A stretch of 64,000 nt of DNA from Phycomyces blakesleeanus NRRL 1555(-) (Eukaryota > Mucoromycota > Mucoromycetes > Mucorales > Phycomycetaceae): assembly GCF_001638985.1 (NCBI RefSeq), contig NW_017265152.1, forward strand, positions 4,849 to 68,848, written 5' to 3'. The notes under the pieces were generated by a model. It did no database searches and had not been told where the DNA came from. It saw nothing but the letters and a program-made list of their open reading frames with translations. Positions 54,886-64,000 of this stretch are shown here, piece by piece. A program made the position numbers and the translations under genes. How positions within the stretch are numbered: position 1 is the stretch's first letter; every line of letters begins with the position of its first letter.

Positions 54886-57800
54886 ATGAATCCTATTAAT
54901 AAAGAAATCCGCTTTTTCAATGGAAAGGAACATTATCCTGTCCAACAACCTCTTCTTGTCTCACCAGTTAATGGTTACAGTGACATGACAATGGCAATTT
55001 CAAAGATGCAGGAATATGCACTTTCCAACAATTTTGCACTTGTAACTAGAGATAGTAAACCAACTCGAGTGTATTTGAAGTGTGCCAAGGGCGGTCATTA
55101 TAAGAACACACGGAATATTGAAGACAGCAAATGCAAGAGAATTCCGTCTAGTGGAAAGACTGGATGCCCCTATCTCATTAAGGTATCCTACAAGAAGGCC
55201 GCTAAAGGATATCTTCTTTTGAAAGCCACCAATGAGATTGAAGGCTACCACAATCACCCTCTTGATGATGACTGCCTGGAATCTACCTTGAAAGGTCGTT
55301 TGTCAAAGGTTACTGTCAATGATGCTAGGGAAATTATGAAGCTTGTTGAGACCAAAACCAAGACTCGTGAGATCCAAAAGGCGATCAATGAAGAGGATAA
55401 TGTCAGCCATAAGTTGTATGTGAATGACATCAACAATATCAAGGCTGCTTTTGCTCGTACTACTGCTTCCACTTCTCAGGATGCAGGTACTGAACTTGTT
55501 AAAACCATAGAAGCTAAGGGATATCTTGTATGCTATAATGCCGGCAAATATGAATCTCTTAAAAGAGTATTTTTCTCACACCCAAAGATGCTAGAAAGAG
55601 CTCATCGCTTCCCAGAAGTCATGCCTATCGATGCCACCTACTTAAACAATAATTTGGAAATGCCTCTTGTATGCGTGGAAGGTGTCCATAACCTTGGGGG
55701 GGACACTCTTAAATCGTTTCCCATTGCCTTTGCCTGGATTTCAAATGAGAAACAAGAGACCTACATTTGGTTCCTTGAGCAGCTCAAGACATTTGTTTTT
55801 GAAAACAAGAAAAGCAGTTCTCTATTTGTAACAGACAAATGTATGGCCTTAATGAATGCACTTGACATTGCATTCCCAAAAAATGTCAAATTGTTATACT
55901 ACTGGCATATGTTGAATAGCATTGAAAATGTCTTCACTGGAAAACTCAAGTCAGTTGCAGAGAAAGAGGTCCTTATGGAGTATGTGAACTCCATGATTCA
56001 CAGCAGTACCAGAAGGGATTTCGAGGTTGCGTTGATGAAGTTCAATGCAGTATCTTCTGGTTGCGAAGTAGATGAAGGAGGGTCCAAGGTAGATGCATTG
56101 GTTTACTTTGCCAAAAGATGGATAAAGTGCCAGGAGAAGTGGGTAGGATACCTGACCAGCCAGCAAATGCATTTTGGGTGTACACTACCCAAAGAGTCGA
56201 GAGCGCACACCAAGCTTTGAAAAGAGGGATATCAGCAATTTCGTCTTTAGGGCTTGCATTTGAAGCTGTCAACTCCTATGTAGACAGGCTCAAAAGAGAC
56301 TTCAATGCTATAAAAATCAGGGAATCAACAACTGTTGATGGTTTGGTTGGCCGCAACAAGCAGCTTTCCAGGCTTTTTATGAAAGTCTCTAAGAGAGCAT
56401 TGCTTGTTATTGATCAAGAACTTCGCTTGATCAATAGAGACGATGAATTTTGTCATTGCAAAAACAGGTTTGAGTTCAACTTGCCCTGCAGACACTCGCT
56501 GCCAGCTGGAAGGGAGCTCACCCTTGATGATGTTCCTGAAAGATGGATCATAAATCCTGTTCTAAAAGAGACATCTTTTGAAGAAAGTTGTACAGTGCAT
56601 GTAATTGCCGAGAGGCCAGAAGAGTGGATACAAGAGATTGTAAAGCTTGAGGCTCTTTTCTGCTCTTGTGAGGGCAGCCAGCAAGTGGCCAACCTCCTTC
56701 AAAAGATCAAGAAGGTTACTTCTGAATTCGAAGGCAAAACTGGGCACCCTTCGATTAACTTTCAAGCCCCAGAAAAAAATAAATATCCTGGCAGAAGAAA
56801 GGGTGGTGCACGTCCTAAATACCTTCCCAAAGACTTTGGTCGGGCAAACTGGAGGAAGATCAGTGTTCCGTTTGGTCATGTAAGATAAAAAAAATATAAC
56901 ATAACAAAGTACTAATATGTATCTTGAAATACTAGGCCGGACTTAAGGCAATGGTTAGGTTAAGAGCTAGAACAAGAGATGGAAAGCCTGCAGCTACACA
57001 AAAAACGAAATACAACAAAAAACAAAATAAAAGCAAAAAAGAGTCTCTCGATCTAGGTAATATATACTTTTATTTTATAGTGTAATTGAATTCATGAAAA
57101 AGAATCTAACCTTATACTAATATGCTTTTTAGTCGATGCCACTAAAAACAAAACAAAAAAAATAAAACAAGAGCCTCTCGACCCAGGTAATATTCTTTCT
57201 CATTTTTCAGTGTAATTGAATCCATAAAGAGAAATATTGTTGTATACTTATATGCTCTTTAGTCGATGCCACAAAAGAAATAGAGTTTAAAAGACCCACT
57301 ACAGCTCAAGAAGATTACCAATATGACTATCGCACCTCTGTTGGCAAGAGGGTTAAATTTCAGCCCGGTTTTCCTTTCTCTCATGAGATAGTCGATGACG
57401 TTAAGGGTGGGTTTAACCCTACTGCTGATGGATGGTGTGGTTTTTGGGTCCTTGCCCATTTGATCTATAAAGATCAAGAAAAGTTCCCTCTTGTGAAAAG
57501 AGATATGCTTGCTACCCTTCCAAAATACAGCAGCATTTACGCCAGCACGTTTGGAGCCAATGTCAAGCAATCAGAAGACATTATAAAGCATGTTTCTGAT
57601 CTCTGCATCACCAACTCCAACTCCAACTTCATCTCAGCGTGTTTAGATGCCAGTATGTGGTTTAGCATACCCAACTGTGCTCAACTAGCTGCAGACACCT
57701 ATAAGCGACCAGTCTGCATCTACTCAGACAACCCCAACATCCCTTCCATATTGTTTCTTCTATTCACCCTTCTAAAAAAACATACCAAAACATCAACAAC

Positions 57801-58042
57801 CTCTGATTTTCAATCATGTTAACAATAACCACTGGACAACAGTACACCTCTCCCGCAATGTCTCAAGGAAATGGCCAACCATTCCTGAGTTATTCTTTTT
57901 GGGTTGTGTCAGAAACCAGATTCCCGACAACTTTGATACTTACTGGAACAAGTTTAAAGAGTTCAATAAGTATGATCGTAGAAATGTGATGTTCTCTTTT
58001 CTTTCTGATAAAGAGGAACATGTTGATCTCACTATAACATAA
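54886..58042 (+). pseudogene. M2 MULE transposase fused to an OTU-like cysteine protease, two frameshifts
   Basis: Exons 54886-56879, 56936-57056, 57133-57186 and 57263-58042. Order: FAR1-like zinc domain (K-C-A-K-G-G-H-Y ... G-C-P-Y ... Y-H-N-H-P), DDE core (M-P-I-D-A-T-Y-L-N; V-T-D-K-C-M-A-L; T-T-Q-R-V-E-S-A-H-Q-A-L-K), SWIM finger (C-H-C-K-N-R ... L-P-C-R-H), helical linker, Lys-rich exons, and a C-terminal OTU-like domain with D-G-W-C-G-F-W-V-L-A (nucleophile Cys) and N-N-N-H-W-T-T-V-H-L (catalytic His). A one-base shift near 56155 splits the DDE region; another at the A7 run near 57774 splits the OTU domain; total exon length is still a multiple of three. The OTU may act on ubiquitin-like modifiers, but its role in transposition is unknown. 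Confidence 0.8.
57041..57275 (+). repeat. Tandem duplication of an exon-intron unit in M2
   Basis: Two copies, 130 bp apart, of GAG(T/C)CTCTCGA(T/C)C(T/C)AG | intron | TCGATGCCAC. The duplication adds a 54-nt exon and keeps the frame: E-S-L-D-L-V-D-A-T-K, then E-P-L-D-P-V-D-A-T-K. Confidence 0.85.
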
Positions 58043-59463
58043 TCTTTTTTTCTTCTTTTTTTCTTTTATTTTTATTATATTTTTCTTTATATTTCATTAG
58101 CTAGACAACTTATTATTTATATACTCATTTACTCTTATATTTTATTAGCTAGACGATCTTTTTTTTTACCTTTATAAATCTTATCAATCTGTTTCTTTGC
58201 ATCAACATAAGCTATCTATCACTTGTGGGTTAAATGACTCTCCACTCTGTTTTTTCATAGAAATCATTCGTGGGAAGTACTTTACCCTACGAGTTACACA
58301 TATATCCAGCAAATCAAAAAGCATAAATGTTGGGTGGTGTTACACAGATAGAGCCAAACTATCTTCGAATATGTTATATTATGCATTTTTACCTATTTAT
58401 TTCATCAATTCAAGTCTTGGCTCTCTATAACTTTGGATCCAAGTAGTGTATAAATATATGTATGGGTTCTAGAATTTTTAGTTGAATTGAAAGGGTGGAT
58501 CATGAGAAAACTAACATAATATCCCAAAAAATTTGCTTTTTTTCAATAAAATAAAATATTGTATTTGCTTGTAGAATCACTTTTTTCTCATTTGTTTTCT
58601 ATGAAACTTTTACTGGATTTATATATTATCTGAATATATGTAATTAAAAACTTTTTTTTGGTCTTATATGAATATTTTTCATTTTTTTGTATTTTTAATA
58701 ACATATCTCATGTACATGTTGTAAGGAAATGATAGAAAGAGTTTTTACAGAATAAATAAAAACATGAATTTTGTAAATATATATTCGCTTAACTTCTATG
58801 CAAACTTTCTTAGGCATAAAAGGCTTCATTACCTTTATATTCATTATGAAAGTTTTTGAAAAAAATGCAAATTATATGGATTATAATTTTTTCCACTTAA
58901 ATCACACAAAATGAAAACATATGATTTATGTCTCAAGTTAAATTGTGAAAATATGACTCATTAGCAGTCACAGGTATGTGATTTGTTGATGGGGGCCAAA
59001 TAAATCTTATATCTTACAAATACTCAATTTTAGTTACCATTTTTGTGTAATAAGTTGATTCTATTTTTGCTTCTTTGCCTTATAATATTATATCATAATT
59101 ATAGTAAGAAGTAAACTTATTAGTGTTTAACTATTAATTATGACTCTAAGTAGCTGTCACTTTATCTAATATATATTTTTTTTAATGTAAACTACATTTA
59201 TTCTACAATTATTAGATATACTTTTTAATATATGTAAAATTAATTAATACTATATGTATTCTCAGGCATTTTTGTGACTTTGTTTTTCTTTTCTGAAGAA
59301 GATTTAGCAGTTTTTATTAGTGTTTATCTTAAATAAGTATTAACAAAAGGTAATGTTTATTACATTAAAGGATATTATAAGCCTAATAAAGTATTTAGTA
59401 AAGAAATTTCAAATTTTATAAGGTATTTTTTCAATAGGCAAGATATGAAGAGTCGTGACTTTT

Positions 59464-60005
59464 GGGGGACAACGTTTTCAGGGTAGGGCATGACATTTTC
59501 TATTAGGATATAATGTCTTGAAGTAACATGTTAGATAGTTTTTTATTATTCTATATATATATCAGTTAATTTATTACATATAGTATAAAACTTTAAGTAT
59601 AGAATTATATATATAAAACAACACTTTTATATTTAGTCAAAGCTATTTTTTTATATGAGAAGATTTTTTATTATCATTTTGCCCAAAAACAGGTCGTGCT
59701 TTCTAAAGAAGGAGAGATATATGCCTGGAGACAGTTTGATGAATGCACAAAGTTTGGGAGCAATTTAGTGAGCTAATACGCATGAGTGGAGAAGGAAAAG
59801 ACATAATTACATAGAGGAAAGAAGCGTAGAAAAAGCTATTATCCTGCCTTGTATAAAAGTATCTTTATTATGATAAGTATGAATCCTTAGGGACCAGATA
59901 TAATTATTTGATACCGGACAGCAAGTCACAATTTGTGGTCCAGTAAAATCAAAACAACGTTTCCCATCAAAAAGGTAGTGCCCCATCCTGAAAATGTCGT
60001 CCCCC
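59464..60005. repeat. Possible 542-bp MITE with M2-type ends
   Basis: GGGGGACAACGTTTTCAGGG at 59464 faces the inverted copy ending at 60005, giving a short unit with no coding capacity. Either it is a MITE nested at the right end of M2, or the right side of M2 carries a duplicated terminal repeat. Confidence 0.45.
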
Positions 60006-60130
60006 TAATATTAGCAGAACAAGTGACGGTCTTTACTTTTTGGTAAATGTCAGAATTGTTTTTGTTTTTGTTAATAAACAAAAATATTTTTCTTATATGT
60101 AAAACCTTTTGATGATATATTATTTTTTTA

Positions 60131-62282
60131 TTATCTTTGAGTATTTAAGCTTCTAAAGTATGAAGGATTCTTGCTTCTATATTTATCCATCAATTGTACA
60201 GCATGTGCAAGTGCTCTTTTCATTTCTTCTACATCTGTTTGGTCTAAGTCCGGAATTGTCTTCAAAGTCTGTAGATCTTCAAAACAATGATACATTGTTG
60301 TAGAATATGTTGCAATTCTATCAAAGCCATGTGTATCTCTATGCTCAACAATACGTCTTTCCTCTACTATTTCCCCTACTTCGCCTTCGTTTTCATTTGT
60401 ATAGCCTTGTCTGCTCAACTCTGCTCGTGCAATCTCTCTTCACTCGAAAAATCCAAATTTGACATCACAGTAGTGTTTAAGCAAGAATGAATGCTTACAA
60501 GGGATTTGGCGAGACAAGAAGTTTGGGCATGTACAGTCTTGTATCAAATTGTTGTTGACATTGATAATATACCATCTATTCTGAGTAGCAAAAGACTTTA
60601 TCTGCCACTCACCATTATAATCATCCATGCTATTACCAGTCTCACCCAGAGGATTGAGAATCATGGAAGAAAGCATGTCATCTTGGATCTTTGATGCAGC
60701 AAAAGATTTTCTTGACAACTTATTTTCAGTGAGTCCCATTTCACCATTATTGAAATGGATGCACTCAACTTCTTGTTCATAAAAGAACTCAACATCATTT
60801 GTCAAGATAAAAATGAGACGATTCAATCTTCTTATGCATGTGCGACCAAAGTAAATGATCTTAAGTTGATTGTACCATGATTCAACATAATTGTTTGTTA
60901 CATATCTTTGATGTTGCTGGCTAACGTAAGGGCGCCCCCATCTTCTCAACAATTCTTTGTTTTCGGTCCATTTCTTTTCAAAGTATTACAGAAATTGAGG
61001 TTGATCTTGGATCAACTGCTTGAAATCATTGATGGCTTTTTAAAACGTTTCTTTGTCTGACTCGATGAGAATCTGTCTCAAGTAGTTTTTCAATACAGTC
61101 TTATAGTTTCCAAGTTGTTCTGAAGTGAAAGACGTGTTTAACTTAATCTTACTGTTAAGATTATGTTGCCATGCACAAAGAACATGGAAATCACAGTAAT
61201 GAATTGCTGCTTGAGGCAATGCTTCTTTGATTGCATTAACCTTTGGAATGCTGCAGTTAATTGTGATGTTCATTGGTGCAAAACCACTCTTGTTGCAAAG
61301 ATGACGGAACTAATGGTGGATTGGAACAGCCGTCTGATTGTTGGCTATCATATATGCAGCAGAGAAGCCTTTTCCTGTCTGCAGATGGCAAGTGACTAAA
61401 GTGTATAATACTTCATCATTTTGGGATGAAATACAATGTGTGGCATCAAGACAAAAAGATTGTGACATTCTCATAATTGACACTTGTGTTCGTGATTGGA
61501 AACCGATAGCAAATTGTTTTTTAACATTGTTGTAGACAGAAAGATTGATATCAAAGATGCAATAATTCAGTGATGCTAACTTCACATTTAATCAGAGAGA
61601 AATAGATGCATTTTCATCAGAAGCAAACATATACAATAAAGTAGTCATCTATTTGATGTACATAGTATTTATTTAATTTAAAATCTTTATTGTGTATTCA
61701 TTGACAAACCTTTCTCATTCTGTTGTAAATTACTTCATAATTAGGCTTTCTAATACCCACACCTCAATCATCGATCTGTCTCAACACAGAAATTCTGGTA
61801 CTTCTACAGCTGCTGCCACTTTTCAACTGTTCTTCAATTATTCTAATTGCCTCAGAAGGCAAAGGAAGTGTTCGGATTTCCTTTTTCTCACTGGGAACAT
61901 GGTAGACATGAGCTCTTGTTTGGCAGAAAGTGACAACATTACAGTTGCTAATGTACTGCTTAATCTGCAGAGCAGCTGTACAAGAACATGTCTTTGTGTC
62001 CTTTTGAGCAACGTGTGTCTGGCATTGAGATTCATATTTTCCAGCACGGTGACATTTTCTTGTTTCTCCAAAAACTAAATTTGCTTTGATATGTTTATGT
62101 TTTTTATTCCACTTTGTTGAACAGAGCTTATTAATTCGCACAAGACATTGTTTTCATTCACTAGCTTTAACTGATATTGTTGTATTTAAAGGAAGCATCT
62201 TGATTCCTTCTAAAGGCGAATTGATCAAGACTTGCTGGACATTGGAGATATTGTAAATAGTGTTGTTTGTATTGTGAGACAT
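60131..62282 (-). pseudogene. M3 MULE transposase with SWIM finger, decayed
   Basis: ATG at 62282 opens M-S-H-N-T-N-N-T-I-Y. The N-terminal Cys/His-rich part (K-C-H-R-A-G-K-Y; C-S-C-T-A-A-L; H-V-Y-H) is at 62140-61764, after an in-frame TGA near 62158 where the copy at 41398 has TGG (Trp). The DDE-like part (S-F-C-L-D-A-T-H-C; H-Y-C-D-F-H-V-L-C) is at 61625-61040, with a TAG replacing Trp near 61312. N-N-Y-V-E-S-W-Y-N-Q-L-K follows, then a SWIM finger D-C-T-C-P-N-F ... I-P-C-K-H (60540-60470), and a C-terminal tail ending at 60131 with no OTU domain. Several further stops (near 61040, 60985, 60440). Confidence 0.7.
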
Positions 62283-62439
62283 ATTAAAGTGTATTTTTCA
62301 GGAAGGAGAAAAAAGTGTTTGTTAAAAAACAATTCCCAGATGTAGGATAAAAAAGCTATCAACTGTTATTAAATTTAGAAAGCCAGAACTGCATCAGCTA
62401 CTAATTCAAACTCTCCATAGAAAAAAATAAGGGGCTTTG

Positions 62440-62797
62440 GAGAATGTTGACAGTATTCTCCATGCTGATAAAATGTCAGACCTTGAGAGTGATGACAAAA
62501 GAGAAGAAAAGGAACTGGATTCATTCTCAGAAAAGAGTTTTTTTTGGAGATTCCGCCCAAGCTGGAGAAGCGAAGAGGTATAGTACAAAAAAACTATTTT
62601 TTTGGATGGTGTGTAATAATACTTACATTGACATATAGGGAGATAGGTTCGTTGATGAACTTGATGCAGATTATGAGGCAGCTCATAATAAGAAAAATAA
62701 TACCTGTCCATTCGAGCATAAATTTAAAGGAATAAGAGATAAGCAGCTTAGTAAGACCAAAGCAAACAAGCTGCCATCATGGTCAAAGAAACAATAA
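62440..62797 (+). pseudogene. P6 companion gene, last two exons only
   Basis: Exon up to 62577 reads L-E-N-V-D-S, K-M-S-D-L-E-S-D-D, then R-P-S-W-R-S-E-E before GTATAG. The last exon, 62639-62797, starts G-D-R-F-V-D-E-L-D and ends L-P-S-W-S-K-K-Q. Both pieces carry the family signature and are open. The upstream exons are absent because M3-related sequence abuts at ~62437. Confidence 0.65.
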
Positions 62798-62864
62798 GAT
62801 AATAAATCAAACATTTTCTAATAAATTGATAAAAGAGTGCAAAGTGGTATTTTATTAATATTAT

Positions 62865-64000
62865 TTAAGCTTCTATTTTCTGGGGTAAAGGGATTACTAA
62901 ACGTTTAAATTCACTAGTTATAGTAAACCTATATTTAGCAATTGCGATTGGTGAATATAAACCATGTACTGGAATAATACATTCATAATTAAGTACAGAA
63001 GAAGGTTCATTCCAGAGCTCAATGCCTTCATTTAACATTGGCTGGTAACTCCCCGAAGAATAACTAGAGTACCACTCAACAAACGCAAAAGTATGGGTGA
63101 TGACAGTTTCGTTGATGGTTATCAAATGTTAAAATAAATACAGTATACGGCCAGGAAACGCTGCTTTATCTTCACTGTTATTCTCAAGATAATAGGCGCG
63201 GAAATAAGATTCAGAAGAGTGTTCCTGTCCAAGAAGAGATATCTATTTCATTTTCTCAATTCGGTTATTGACAAAAATCTGGTTAGACTTGCAGTTTGAA
63301 TAATGACCAAAAAGATCGTGACTGCCATACGCGTGTCTGTAAAACTCCAGTAAACATTCATAATGTCCCTTGCACATTGTAATCCTTTGGTCGAGTTTAA
63401 TCGGAAACACTGAAGGGGGCAACGGCTCACAACCCAAAGCAGAATGACGAGGGTTTAACGAATATTCAACAAAGTCAGACAGAGAAAAGATACTGGCAGT
63501 AGAAGATGGATGCAATGCTGCTAATTGATCTTGACTATTTAAAATGCAATGCAGAAAGTCAATTGCAAACTGGGGAAGATGGTTGATGAAAGATTGTATG
63601 AAGCTGTCAATGTATGTTCTCTCTAAAAATCTCTTCATCATCGTTGATTTGAAGCCGCCTTTTTGATTTGTTTCGATATTCTTCAACAAACCATTGTATC
63701 TCTCAAAACTGAATAACTAGAAAGCATAAATTGGCCCAAAGTCATGAACACACTCGCCAAGATGAAGATGTAGATGCATATTTGGTGTCATGGCCGATTT
63801 TCCATACAGTGTCTGAAATCTTGTACAAAACAATTGGAGTTTACTGTGGGCTTCATCTATTTCTTTGTCAATGATCGAAGGTTTTGTGAGTAAGCGGCAT
63901 GCGTCAACAAACAAAATCCAGTTTTCGAGATTCTTGGCTGGAAGCACATGCTTCAGAACAAATGGAGAGTATATGACGCACCACAACTTCCACTTGTCAG
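62865..64000 (-). pseudogene. P6 Plavaka-type transposase, C-terminal half with stops
   Basis: Reads in from the window end (D-K-W-K-L-W-C-V-I-Y-S-P), then M-H-L-H-L-H-L-G, F-S-F-E-R-Y-N-G-L-L-K-N, E-P-L-P-P-S-V-F-P and the C-terminal R-L-V-I-P-L-P-Q-K. Stops: TAG near 63718 where the other copies have Trp (Y-G-Y-W-L), TAG near 63242 (M-K-stop-I-S-L-L-G-Q) and TAA near 63127. The N-terminal half lies beyond base 64000. Confidence 0.8.

Larger units (their letters stand above)
54584..60005 (+). mobile_element. MULE-OTU element M2 (5422 bp)
   Basis: Left terminal repeat GGGACAACATTTTCAGGATG...CACTACCTTTTT at 54584; right copy inverted, ending at 60005 (AAAAAGGTAGTGCCCCATCC ... GTCGTCCCCC). About 35 bp match with one mismatch. 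A clear 9-bp target duplication was not found. The transposase-OTU gene is 54886-58042. The stretch 58043-59463 is AT-rich with no gene. Confidence 0.75.
62440..64000. mobile_element. Plavaka-like element P6 (partial: window end and left truncation)
   Basis: Convergent companion 3' part (+, ends 62797) and transposase 3' part (-, from 62865), with 67 bp between the stops, the same layout as P1-P3. The left part of the companion and the long arm are missing: M3-related sequence begins immediately at about 62437. Confidence 0.75.

Noticed and set aside
58197..58430. 77-codon frame downstream of M2 OTU
   Set aside because: No motif, no partner exon and AT-rich surroundings; too weak to call.

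Overview
The window is a repeat-dense, strongly AT-rich stretch of a eukaryotic nuclear genome. Short GT-AG introns (mostly 50-90 nt), Plavaka/CACTA, MULE-OTU, Tc1/IS630 and LINE elements, and one eukaryotic tRNA gene point to a fungus, most likely a Mucoromycota (Mucorales) species; a Phycomyces-like genome would fit, but that is inference. The only host gene I can support is tRNA-Val(AAC) at 34205-34278. Nearly everything else is transposon, intact or decaying, in nested insertions.

Layout. 1-4628: right part of Plavaka-like element P1 (companion gene +, intact transposase -). 4629-6617: AT-rich DNA with two 31-bp minisatellite arrays. 6618-9604: remnant of element P5 (long arm and companion gene). 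10395-17276: element P2 (transposase +, companion -, and a small many-exon third gene in its 2-kb arm). 17351-27327: MULE M1 (transposase with a C-terminal OTU domain), split by element P3 (20512-27107, TSD GGT) inserted seven codons after the M1 start. 28987-34203: a LINE inserted inside tRNA-Val, with a 16-bp target duplication that regenerates the tRNA gene. 34964-41236: composite inverted-repeat element with a broken IS630-like transposase. 42111-43738: complete Tc1-like element. 45997-53369: complete CACTA element C4 (TSD ACA) with divergent companion and transposase genes. 53629-54583: unknown multi-exon gene cut by MULE-OTU element M2 (54584-60005). 60131-62437: MULE M3, decayed. 62440-64000: Plavaka-like element P6, cut by the window end.

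How the genes work together. P1, P2, P3 and P6 share one layout: transposase and companion gene converge, with 67-175 bp between their stops. The companion has a coiled-coil-like N-terminus, a central exon of exactly 306 nt in P1, P2 and P3, and a conserved acidic then W-R-S-(E/D/N)-E motif. P2 and P3 also share a third gene in the arm behind the companion, with internal exons of 62, 49 and 68 nt in both copies. C4 belongs to another CACTA lineage but also pairs a transposase with a coiled-coil/basic companion. By analogy with plant CACTA elements (TnpD transposase plus TnpA end-binding protein), the companions may bind the subterminal repeats.

Many inactivating mutations are TGG to TAG/TGA or apparent CGA to TGA changes, suggesting cytosine deamination or a RIP-like process. 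Exon limits, phases and motifs were worked out by hand from the sequence; family names rest on recognised motifs, not on searches.
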